Part shown: positions 10,127-16,843 of the stretch, in pieces
How positions within the stretch are numbered: position 1 is the stretch's first letter
Layout: each line of letters starts with the position of its first letter
Assembly (NCBI GenBank): GCA_003663525.1
Contig: QMUF01000013.1
Span: forward strand, 1-17,741
DNA: 17,741 bases
Direction: 5' to 3'
From: Thermococci archaeon
GTDB lineage: Archaea > Methanobacteriota_B > Thermococci > Thermococcales > Thermococcaceae
Translations under genes and position numbers: made by a program
Notes under the pieces: generated by a model
What the model saw: the letters and a program-made list of their open reading frames with translations, nothing else
What the model was told of the DNA's origin: nothing
The model's database searches: none

Positions 10127-10145
10127 TATAAAAAAGCATTTCTAA
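10127..10145 (-). promoter_or_regulatory. TATA box of the sulfhydrogenase operon
   Basis: The minus strand reads AGAAATGC followed by TTTTTTATA (10135-10127), a good archaeal TATA box with a purine-rich BRE-like stretch upstream. Initiation about 26 nt downstream would fall near 10105 and give a leader of some 55 nt before the TTG start of hydB. No better TATA element stands between hydB and the transporter remnant. Confidence 0.55.
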
Positions 10146-10153
10146 ACCCTTAG

Positions 10154-10170
10154 CTTTTTAACCAAAGGTT
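10154..10170. promoter_or_regulatory. Possible SurR-type operator upstream of hydB
   Basis: The sequence contains AAC-CAAAG-GTT (10160-10170), which fits the AACn5GTT part of the published SurR motif GTTn3AACn5GTT. The outer half-site reads CTT instead of GTT (10154-10156). It lies about 20 nt upstream of the BRE/TATA of the hydrogenase operon, where an activator would sit. SurR is the redox-sensitive sulfur-response regulator of Thermococcales and is known to control hydrogenase operons. The site is one base short of the extended consensus, so the assignment is tentative. Confidence 0.4.
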
Positions 10171-10347
10171 TAACATGGCAAATTCACTCCCAAAAACTAC
10201 TTCATTCAATCTCTAGGCACTAAAAGCTTACACCAATGTCTAAACAAATCACATTAATGTAAAAATTTGTTCTTAAACGTCCACACACCACAAAAATACA
10301 AAGGATATTTGGTCATTTCCTCTCAAACATGAAGATCAATAAACTCA

Positions 10348-11155
10348 CTAAATACATCCGGAAATCGAATAAAACGCCTTCGCTAACAGTTCCTTCTGAT
10401 CGAAACCTTTTAAAAACTTTAGTGAGTAAATGAATGTGAGTGAACATCCTCCAAAGAGTTTCAATAAGACTTTAGAAGAATTGAAAGCTATTGAAAGGAG
10501 AGAAAAGTAAAAAGATGCCTCTTCTATACTTCTACCCTTATCTACAAAGAAATCCGGTAGAAATGTTAACATTCCAAAAAATGCAGCAAGCACTATAAAG
10601 TTCATGAGACTTAATCCAAACACATTTTTTGGTATTGCAAAATTTACTCCTTCAACTTGTCTCACTTCACCTTTAACTCCATGAATTAATGCAATCCCAA
10701 TCAAAGCACTCACTAATGAAATGATTACAAAAGAATATCTCCACTCCAAAGCAAGAGCTATAGGAACAACAATTGCTGGGGCAATAGTACTGCCTACTGG
10801 GGGGCCAATCATGAAAACTCCTAATGCTGAGCCCTTTTTCTCTTTATAAACTTCACTTATCAAAGCTGTGGATGGTGCATAATAAAGGCCAGCAAAAACA
10901 CCATAAAGTGCTCTAACACTTATTAAGTGCCAATATTGTTTTTGCAAAAACCATTAAAGAGCTAGCCAACGAATAACCAAGAATACTAATTACCACAAGT
11001 CTTTTTCTTCCAATCTTATCTCCAAAATACCCCGCTTGAGCGTTTGTTATACCAAGCTCATTTTTAATGATTGGAATAAGAGGAGGAATAGCCATTCTAT
11101 GTACGTAGTTGAATATCCACCCAAGAGAGAGCAATAAGAGGAGTCTCCTATGCAT
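10348..11155 (-). pseudogene. Degraded MFS transporter gene
   Basis: Two minus-strand frames together spell part of a major facilitator transporter. The first (from ATG 11155) encodes TM1 (LLLLLSLGWIFNYVHRMAIPP) and GYFGDKIGRKRLV, the loop-2 motif. The second resumes with ISVRALYGVFAGLYYAPSTALISE and runs to about TM7-8. There are three lesions. About 20 residues (TM2) are missing between NAQAG and GYFGD. A one-base insertion near 10925 changes frame (reading gcacttAataagt without one A restores ALISVRAL). After FYFSLLSIA the frame continues into sequence that no longer resembles a transporter. About 270 residues remain of the usual 380-400. A TATA-like TTTTTTAAA lies just upstream. Loss of function is likely. 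Confidence 0.8.
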
Positions 11156-11202
11156 ATTTTAAATGAAAAATTAAGCGTTTAAAAAATTATCGAAGAGTTA
11201 AC

Positions 11203-11210
11203 TATAAAAA
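11203..11210 (+). promoter_or_regulatory. TATA box of the rio2 unit
   Basis: TATAAAAA is preceded by the purine-rich CGAAGAG. Its centre is about 34 nt upstream of the ATG at 11241, so transcription should begin near 11232 and produce a leader of only about 9 nt. That is incompatible with translation from the upstream in-frame ATG at 11223, which would not be in the transcript, and it supports the downstream start. Confidence 0.5.
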
Positions 11211-11240
11211 GAAGAAGAAAAAATGAAAAATCGAATTACC

Positions 11241-12164
11241 ATGGTTAGTAAACTTTTGGCTCTAGAAATTTATCCAAATCTAAAAGACCTTGACTTCAGG
11301 ATACTGAGAGGGGTAGAGCTAAATATGCGTCATTACGAATGGGTACCCTTAGAAACCATTGCAAAATTTGCAAGAGTAGATATCGAAACTGTTTCTCATC
11401 GACTTGGAAAACTCGATAATTGGGGCCTTGTGAGAAGGAGAAGTGACATAGGATACATAGGGTACCAACTCACAATACATGGGTACGATGCTCTGGCTAT
11501 AAGAACATTTGCTCAAAAAGGTATTATCAAAGCAATAAGTCAGACTCAGATAGGGGTAGGAAAAGAGGCTGATGTGTATATCGGAATAACGCCAAATGAG
11601 GAGAGAGTAGCGGTTAAATTTAATCGAGTTGGCAGAACTAGTTTTACAAGAATAAAACTATACCGACCAAATCTTATAGATAAACGGCATATCTCATGGC
11701 TATATGTCTCCCGGCTTGTTGCCCAACGAGAGTACGAAGCATTGCAACTTCTAAGTCCAATAGCCAAGGTTCCAAAGCCAATCGCATGGAACAGACACAC
11801 AATCGTTATGGAGTTTATAGATGGCGTTGAGTTAATAGAATTGACTGATACAGATTTAACAGAAGAAGAAGCTCTTGAGGTGCTTAACAAAGTTTTAGAG
11901 GAATATAAGAAGATAGTGGAATTTGGGATAATCCATTCTGACATGAGTCTCTACAACATAGTCCTTAAAAGTAATGGAGACATATTAATAATTGATTGGC
12001 CCCAATACCTTACAAGTGCATTCCCCGATGCTAGGTACTACCTTAAAAGAGATCTCCAAGTACTCTTAAATTCATTCAAGAAAAAATGGAGAGTGCAAGT
12101 GGAACGGAGCAAAATCTGGAAGGAGTTTGAATCGAGTCTTCAAAAAAGCCTTAAAAAGGAGTAA
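11241..12164 (+). CDS. rio2: RIO-type atypical Ser/Thr kinase, Rio2 subfamily
   Basis: This encodes 307 residues. Rio2 is an ATPase/kinase that acts in late maturation of the small ribosomal subunit. Residues 1-90 form the winged-helix domain specific to Rio2 (RILRGVELNMRHYEWVPLE, then a helix-turn-helix). The kinase fold follows: phosphate-binding loop IGVGKEADVY (104-113), ATP-contacting Lys126 in VAVKFNRVGRTSF, catalytic loop IIHSDMSLYNIVL (Asp234, Asn239) and the metal-binding IIDWPQY (Asp252). The catalytic loop has HSDMS where HGDLS is more common. I chose ATG 11241 (MVSKLLALEIYP) because it is the usual family start and because of the TATA spacing; ATG 11223 is the alternative. Confidence 0.93.
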   Translation: MVSKLLALEIYPNLKDLDFRILRGVELNMRHYEWVPLETIAKFARVDIETVSHRLGKLDNWGLVRRRSDIGYIGYQLTIHGYDALAIRTFAQKGIIKAISQTQIGVGKEADVYIGITPNEERVAVKFNRVGRTSFTRIKLYRPNLIDKRHISWLYVSRLVAQREYEALQLLSPIAKVPKPIAWNRHTIVMEFIDGVELIELTDTDLTEEEALEVLNKVLEEYKKIVEFGIIHSDMSLYNIVLKSNGDILIIDWPQYLTSAFPDARYYLKRDLQVLLNSFKKKWRVQVERSKIWKEFESSLQKSLKKE

Positions 12165-12169
12165 TAACC

Positions 12170-12658
12170 ATGAAAAAAGAAGAACTTGCAATAAATATTT
12201 TCAAAGAAGCTCAGAAAGCCCTAAAGGGCAAAAAGTTAGATGTAGCAAAGGAAAAATTTGAAAATATTATAAGATTGACAGAGGATTCCCACCTATGGCT
12301 GTATTTTGAAGCCTGCTTCGGTTTAGTGGAGGTCTATATAGAGAAAGAAGACTACAAAAGCGCAATGGATAGTGCATTTAAAGCTCTTTTACATGCTCCA
12401 AATCAGGGGATGTACCTTCTAGGAGTGGAAAGAGTGAGAAGTGTTCTTGCAATAATAAAGAAAAGTGGAAGATTAAGCGATCTCACTGACAGTTTCCATA
12501 AGATAAAGGAAAAAGAGGACAAAAATGAGGAGTTATATTATTTTTCAAAAGCCTTAAATGCCCTAGCAAGAGAAAACTACAAAGAAGTCTACCCAATAGC
12601 AGATAAGTTAAAAACAAATGAACTTAAAAACATCTTATATTCACTCTTAAAATCTTAA
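12170..12658 (+). CDS. Small helical TPR-like protein, function unknown
   Basis: A 162-residue, charged, all-helical protein without signal peptide or membrane segment. Residues about 5-75 look like two degenerate tetratricopeptide repeats: KALKGKKLDVAKEKFENII, then LVEVYIEKEDYKSAMDSAFKALLHAP. Further helices follow to the C-terminus, so a protein-binding scaffold is the likely role. It starts 5 nt after the rio2 stop, and its GGAG ribosome-binding site lies inside the last rio2 codons, so the two are co-transcribed and probably translationally coupled. I do not recognise a named family. A role beside Rio2 in ribosome maturation is inference from position only. Its stop codon overlaps that of the convergent radical SAM gene. 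Confidence 0.85.
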   Translation: MKKEELAINIFKEAQKALKGKKLDVAKEKFENIIRLTEDSHLWLYFEACFGLVEVYIEKEDYKSAMDSAFKALLHAPNQGMYLLGVERVRSVLAIIKKSGRLSDLTDSFHKIKEKEDKNEELYYFSKALNALARENYKEVYPIADKLKTNELKNILYSLLKS

Positions 12659-13599
12659 AATAAATTTTTAAGCAATTTATTCAAGTATTCTTTTTCAGGT
12701 TTTACAGGGAAGTTATAAGGTTCTTTGCTTGGTTTTTCATTGTAATAAGGCCTGTTACATCCAGGGCATCCGTGAGTCATGAACACTCTTTCGCTAAGAA
12801 CTTCTAAAAGTTCCTCTTGTGAAAAACCAAAATCAACAATCATCCCCCTTCTAAATTCAAAATCTTCAACCCTTTTTATCCCATTTTTGATTAAATAAAG
12901 GCCTATTTGCATTAATCTATATCTGTAAAGACTTGGAGCTGTCTTATTCTCTAAAGCGGTTCCTTTAATAGGAGTAAATGCAAATATAGACACTTCTGCC
13001 CCAATATCATATGCCTCCTGAATTGTACTCAAAAAGGCCTCCTCAGTCTCCCCCAGTCCGAATATCAAATGAATGAACGCCTTTCTCTCCCCGAAAATCT
13101 TTATAACATCCTTTGCAAAGTTCCACATTTCACTCCAAGAATACCATGAATCCTTTACCTTATTATAAACTTCCTCACTCGCAGCATCCAAGCCCACTCC
13201 TATGTAATCAACACCCAGTTTTTTGAATGTTTTAAGGGATGCCTCCTCCACTGGTGTAATTGAAAGAGAGGCCGGTAAACCAATGGGGGAAAGACTCTCA
13301 AGAATTGCTACGACATCTTCTTTAAGGCCAGGATAATCTATAGTTTGGATGCATAGTCTTGCAAATTTCGTTTTCTCAAGCTTAGAGACTACATCTTTTA
13401 AGTCAAATACTGGCCAAGTTATCCTTGAAAGTTTTTCTACATCGGCCCTACTTTTTCTCGCCTGTACACAAAAAGCACAATTATTAATACATCTTCCTTC
13501 ATGATATGTCATAAAATATGCTGTTGTTGGCCTTGCTAACATTTGACCCCTTTTTAACCCCAACATTATTGCTGTTCCATATGAAACTCTTATTTTCAT
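12655..13599 (-). CDS. Radical SAM protein, probable LipS2-type lipoyl synthase subunit
   Basis: A 314-residue BioB-like radical SAM enzyme. The [4Fe-4S] motif CINNCAFC (Cys37, Cys41, Cys44) is followed by a TIM-barrel-like body, with GVDYIGVGLDAASEEVYN and HLIFGLGETEE. A second Cys pair, HGCPGCNRP (Cys278, Cys281), near the C-terminus could bind an auxiliary cluster. In Thermococcus kodakarensis two BioB-like proteins, TK2109 and TK2248, act together as lipoyl synthase. The neighbouring asparaginase and MFS genes match my memory of TK2246-TK2247, which makes this the likely TK2248 counterpart; no search was possible. The ATG at 13599 overlaps the MFS stop (ATGA) with a GGAGGAGG site. An upstream ATG at 13617 is less likely. 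Confidence 0.8.
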   Translation of the reverse strand: MKIRVSYGTAIMLGLKRGQMLARPTTAYFMTYHEGRCINNCAFCVQARKSRADVEKLSRITWPVFDLKDVVSKLEKTKFARLCIQTIDYPGLKEDVVAILESLSPIGLPASLSITPVEEASLKTFKKLGVDYIGVGLDAASEEVYNKVKDSWYSWSEMWNFAKDVIKIFGERKAFIHLIFGLGETEEAFLSTIQEAYDIGAEVSIFAFTPIKGTALENKTAPSLYRYRLMQIGLYLIKNGIKRVEDFEFRRGMIVDFGFSQEELLEVLSERVFMTHGCPGCNRPYYNEKPSKEPYNFPVKPEKEYLNKLLKNLF

Positions 13600-14765
13600 G
13601 CCTTTTTCCTCCTCCATAATCTAAGAATCATAAGGTTTAGTAAGGATAAAAATGTTAGTATAGGGAGAAAGAAGAACACCGATTTATAACCCTCACTTTC
13701 TGCGAGGTATCCAAGGGCCAAAGGCCCTGATAGATAACCCAAATCAAAAAACATCGTATATATGCTTGAACCTACTCCCCGGATGTTCTTGGGAAGAGCT
13801 GCCAAGGCTAACATCTGAAGAGCTGGAACAGTCAACCCAAATCCCATTCCCAAGATAGCCGCACTTAGATACGCTTCTGGGGGTAGGAGATATATAACTA
13901 AAATGCCATAGGATATTGAACTTAGAAGCAGTCCCACTAACGCCACAGGAACTGGACCCCTCTTGTCAGCCTCCCTTCCACCAAAAACCCTTGTTAAAAT
14001 GCTAAAGCCACCCATTACACTAGCGTAAACTCCAAAAACACTTGTACCAAATCCCAAAAGCTTGTAATATGCAGGAAGGAAAGTATACATCCCACTGTAT
14101 GCAAAGACCATGAAAAATAATGAGAGCGCTGCAAAAATAAATGAGAGGTTAACAAGCTCTTTATAAGATCTCTTTCTTTCCTCTTCTTCTTTGACATGCA
14201 TTTTGTCTTTAATCTCTCTGTATGCATTTAAAACAAAGAAAAATCCTATTAAAGAGAGTATGACAGTTAAAATAAATGCGGAATGAAATCCCAAGTACTC
14301 TGCAACAAACCCTCCCACAGCTGGCCCAAGGAGCTGACTTACAGAAAACATCGTTCCTCTCCATCCAAGTGTCTCCCCAACTCTACCTTTCGGAGCAAGG
14401 GTAATAGCGGTCGAGAGAGAGGAAGGGAAGAAAAATGCTGCTGCAACTCCATGCAATGCTCTACCTACTGCAAAAATAACTAAACTCTTCATAACAAAAG
14501 ACAGAATATAAAAAAACCCTGCAAGGGCTCCAAAAATCGCACCAACCATCATGACCTCAAAGCTCTTTCCTTTATCCCCTAAAATACCCCCTAGGGGTTT
14601 TAAAATAAGTGCAAAAATTGACGAGACAGAAGCTACTATCCCCACAATAAAAGGACTGGCCCCAAAGGTTATTGCCAAGGGAGAGATTAACGGAGCCACC
14701 AAAACATACCCCAAGAAGAAGAAAAATGCCGAAAAATGGAGAAACCATAGGTCTTTTCTCTCCAT
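13596..14765 (-). CDS. Major facilitator superfamily transporter
   Basis: A 389-residue integral membrane protein with about 12 hydrophobic segments in two six-helix halves, separated by a charged loop around residues 180-200 (YREIKDKMHVKEEEERKRS). The loop 2-3 signature appears as GGILGDKGKS, and its second-half counterpart as GGREADKRGPVP near residue 265. The segment LGPAVGGFVAEYLG resembles motif C of drug-proton antiporters. Substrate and direction cannot be read from the sequence. It begins 10 nt after the asparaginase stop behind a GGGGAT site and overlaps the radical SAM gene, so it may move a substrate or product of that operon. It is complete, unlike the MFS remnant at about 10.3-11.2 kb. 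Confidence 0.88.
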   Translation of the reverse strand: MERKDLWFLHFSAFFFFLGYVLVAPLISPLAITFGASPFIVGIVASVSSIFALILKPLGGILGDKGKSFEVMMVGAIFGALAGFFYILSFVMKSLVIFAVGRALHGVAAAFFFPSSLSTAITLAPKGRVGETLGWRGTMFSVSQLLGPAVGGFVAEYLGFHSAFILTVILSLIGFFFVLNAYREIKDKMHVKEEEERKRSYKELVNLSFIFAALSLFFMVFAYSGMYTFLPAYYKLLGFGTSVFGVYASVMGGFSILTRVFGGREADKRGPVPVALVGLLLSSISYGILVIYLLPPEAYLSAAILGMGFGLTVPALQMLALAALPKNIRGVGSSIYTMFFDLGYLSGPLALGYLAESEGYKSVFFFLPILTFLSLLNLMILRLWRRKKA

Positions 14766-14775
14766 ATTTTATCCC

Positions 14776-15693
14776 CTAAATTCTCGTCTCTGGTCCTTCC
14801 ATGCCCTCCTTCATATATGCAACGCTCATGTGTTTCGTGTTCTTGGCAAAGCCTACGTTCCCATTTTTATCAACCATGATTATTCCCATATTTTCAGAAC
14901 CAAAATATCTAGTTGCAAGCTCTATCGCAGCTTCACTTGCCTTTTGAGCATTTAAACCAAACCTAACAAAATCTGTAGCAGTTTTAGCAAGAGAAAGCTT
15001 TATGGCAACCTCTCCAAGTCCTGTACATGAAACTCCAGCAAACTCATTTGCATAAGTTCCGGCACCTATTATTGGAGTGTCTCCCACTCTTCCAAACATC
15101 TTTAAGAAAACCCCTCCAGTGGATGTACCTGCAACTATTTCTTCACCATCAAATGCCACAGCACCAACAGTGCTCCTAAGGACTTCCGGGTATTCCTTTA
15201 TAAGCTCACTAATCTTTTTCCAGTGGGGAATCCTGCCTTTTTCAAGAAATTTTTCTCTAAGCTTTTTCCATTGTTCAACTCTCTCCTCGATTATTGGATT
15301 GTATTCTTCAAATCCCATCAGACGAGCAAATTTAACGGCTCCTTCCCCAGCAAGGAGAACGTGATCAGTCTTTTCCATGACCTTTCTTGCAATACTTATT
15401 GGGTTTTTTACCCCCCAGATACTAGCTACTGCACCAGCTTCAAGATTAGATCGCATAATAGCTGCATCCATTTCAACTTTCCCATCCAACGTCAGAACAC
15501 TCCCTGTTCCAGCATTAAATATTGGATTGTCTTCTAATGTTTTGACTGCCTCTTCAACAGCGTCAATAGCTGAACCTCTTTTTAGCTCCTCCCATCCAAC
15601 CAAAACGGCATTTCTTACTCCCTTCATCACCTTGGGGATTCTTCCCTCATCCTTTATTGTACCCGCTCCTCCATGAACAATGATAGCAATCAT
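14776..15693 (-). CDS. Plant-type L-asparaginase / isoaspartyl aminopeptidase (Ntn hydrolase)
   Basis: This encodes 305 residues. The family precursor cuts itself just before a Thr that becomes the catalytic nucleophile; here this is STVGAVAFD, with Thr175 counted from ATG 15693, giving subunits of about 174 and 131 residues. Other conserved parts are the N-terminal IIVHGGAGT, FNAGTGSVLTLDGKVEMDAAIM, and AGTSTGGVFLKMFGRVGDTPIIGAGTYA in the second chain. It hydrolyses asparagine and/or beta-aspartyl dipeptides in the cytosol; the balance cannot be predicted. Ser replaces the more usual Gly before the catalytic Thr. The ATG lies 5 nt after GGTGAT; a TTG one codon upstream is possible. First gene of a three-gene operon. 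Confidence 0.93.
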   Translation of the reverse strand: MIAIIVHGGAGTIKDEGRIPKVMKGVRNAVLVGWEELKRGSAIDAVEEAVKTLEDNPIFNAGTGSVLTLDGKVEMDAAIMRSNLEAGAVASIWGVKNPISIARKVMEKTDHVLLAGEGAVKFARLMGFEEYNPIIEERVEQWKKLREKFLEKGRIPHWKKISELIKEYPEVLRSTVGAVAFDGEEIVAGTSTGGVFLKMFGRVGDTPIIGAGTYANEFAGVSCTGLGEVAIKLSLAKTATDFVRFGLNAQKASEAAIELATRYFGSENMGIIMVDKNGNVGFAKNTKHMSVAYMKEGMEGPETRI

Positions 15694-15724
15694 CAAAAAT
15701 CACCACCCAATAATGTCTTCGAAT

Positions 15725-15734
15725 GGTTAAAAGC
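15725..15734 (-). promoter_or_regulatory. Possible TATA box of the asparaginase operon
   Basis: The minus strand reads GCTTTTAACC. It lies about 36 nt upstream of the asparaginase ATG, which would give a short leader still containing the GGTGAT ribosome-binding site. The match to a TATA box is only fair and no clear BRE precedes it. Confidence 0.28.
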
Positions 15735-15820
15735 ATTGTGGAAACGAAAAACAGTTCATGTACAATTCTTAATAGTCTCTTCCACTATCTAATTCCCTCC
15801 CTCCCAAAGGGCGAGGCTTG

Positions 15821-15865
15821 AAAAAACTCAAAGATTTTCCTAAAGTCCAAAATTGAAGAAAATCT
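15821..15865 (-). terminator. Hairpin plus T-run after the AbrB-PhoU gene
   Basis: Ten bases after the regulator's stop codon the minus strand contains AGATTTTC and GAAAATCT, an 8-bp perfect inverted repeat (15865-15858 and 15839-15832) with an 18-nt loop. A T-rich tail with six consecutive T (15826-15821) follows. Archaeal termination depends mainly on the T-run; the stem may stabilise the 3' end. It separates this gene from the asparaginase operon promoter. Confidence 0.5.
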
Positions 15866-15874
15866 CCTACGTTC

Positions 15875-16789
15875 TCAACTCAAACTCATGTTAATTATTG
15901 TTTCCCCTATGTTCCCAATATATTCAAGTACCCTACGATAGCTGTCCATGGCAATCGATTTTCTGTAATCTATTGATTCTATGTAATTCTTTAGCTCGAG
16001 CATTATTTCATCAATCTTCTTCAGATCCTTCTCAGTTATCTGAGACATTACTTTCCGTATCATTCCTTTCAAGTATTCAATATCAAGATCGGGATCAAAG
16101 TTCTCCGCAATCCTCACTATATGATCCCCTATCCTCTCAATATTGCGTACTATAAAGAGAACTCCAAGAAGATCAAAGTTCCTTTTAATAAACTCTCTAT
16201 CTTCTCCTATACTTCCTCCAGAGAGAGCTTTGTTTACAGTCCTCAACGTGAGGAAATAAAAGCGATCGAGTTCGTTCTCAAGGCCATTGATGTCTCTGAG
16301 AACCTCCTTTCTCTCGAACTCATTTATAAGTGCCAAATCCTCTATCATGGAAACTAGGATCGAGGTCAACCGCTCTATTATCTCCTTCAGGTTAACCTCC
16401 TCATCTGCCAGCAGACTCTTGCTTGTAATCCTAAGAGGCTCTTCTAGAATTATCTCCAAACCTGGAAGATTTTGGATTGTTTGGCGTATTTTTACTTTGT
16501 AGAGTGGCATGTCTTCTGTGAACTTCACGTCGATAATATCATACCCCTGGATATAAGCAGAGATCAACAATCTAACCGCCATATCTGGAGAAATCTCTTT
16601 GGAAATTACAAGTTCTTTGCTCTCAGTTACTTCCTTAGGTTTTTTAGGGAGTATCAAGAGTGATCCATCAGGATTAATAGCTATTGGAACTACATCCCCC
16701 TGTTTTAATTCATTCTCCTTAACCCACTTCTTCGGGAGAGAGATTATGTAGGAACTCCTGCCTGTAAATTGTATCTTTCGAAACTCCAT
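15875..16789 (-). CDS. AbrB-PhoU fusion regulator
   Basis: This encodes 304 residues. Residues 1-50 form a SpoVT/AbrB-type swapped-hairpin DNA-binding domain (MEFRKIQFTGRSSYIISLPKKWV, then LKQGDVVPIAINPDGSLLI). A linking domain follows to about residue 135, then a helical PhoU-like domain with ENELDRFYFLTLR and NIERIGDHIVRIAE, the repeats that bind metal clusters in PhoU. The family is usually annotated as a phosphate-uptake regulator. No phosphate transporter genes are in view, so its target is unknown. The ATG at 16789 has a GGTGGGAT site, while the frame upstream to 16819 lacks one. It appears to be transcribed alone. Confidence 0.88.
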   Translation of the reverse strand: MEFRKIQFTGRSSYIISLPKKWVKENELKQGDVVPIAINPDGSLLILPKKPKEVTESKELVISKEISPDMAVRLLISAYIQGYDIIDVKFTEDMPLYKVKIRQTIQNLPGLEIILEEPLRITSKSLLADEEVNLKEIIERLTSILVSMIEDLALINEFERKEVLRDINGLENELDRFYFLTLRTVNKALSGGSIGEDREFIKRNFDLLGVLFIVRNIERIGDHIVRIAENFDPDLDIEYLKGMIRKVMSQITEKDLKKIDEIMLELKNYIESIDYRKSIAMDSYRRVLEYIGNIGETIINMSLS

Positions 16790-16823
16790 ATTATCCCACC
16801 AATCTATATAGAAATTCACTTCC

Positions 16824-16838
16824 AGTATAAACCTTTCG
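16824..16838 (-). promoter_or_regulatory. Promoter (BRE + TATA) of the AbrB-PhoU gene
   Basis: The minus strand reads CGAAAG (16838-16833) followed by TTTATACT (16831-16824), a strong BRE/TATA pair with the same CGAAAG element seen upstream of the ribosomal operon. Initiation would fall near 16801 and leave a leader of about 12 nt, just enough for the GGTGGGAT ribosome-binding site. Confidence 0.6.
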
Positions 16839-16843
16839 ATAAC

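Noticed and set aside
10260..10285. A second SurR-like element, GTTCTTAAAC
   Set aside because: The spacing is four bases rather than three between GTT and AAC, and it lies about 130 nt upstream of the TATA box; not enough support.
10075..10347. Possible small gene or C/D box RNA in the gap upstream of hydB
   Set aside because: No open frame with a ribosome-binding site and no convincing C and D box pair was seen; only promoter elements are supported.
14551..15676. Several plus-strand open frames opposite the MFS and asparaginase genes
   Set aside because: They overlap well-supported genes throughout and show no family resemblance.
15785..15820. CCCTCCCTCCC-AAA-GGGCGAGG as a hairpin or IS end trace
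   Set aside because: Only three consecutive pairs form around the loop and mismatches follow; no transposon sequence adjoins it.
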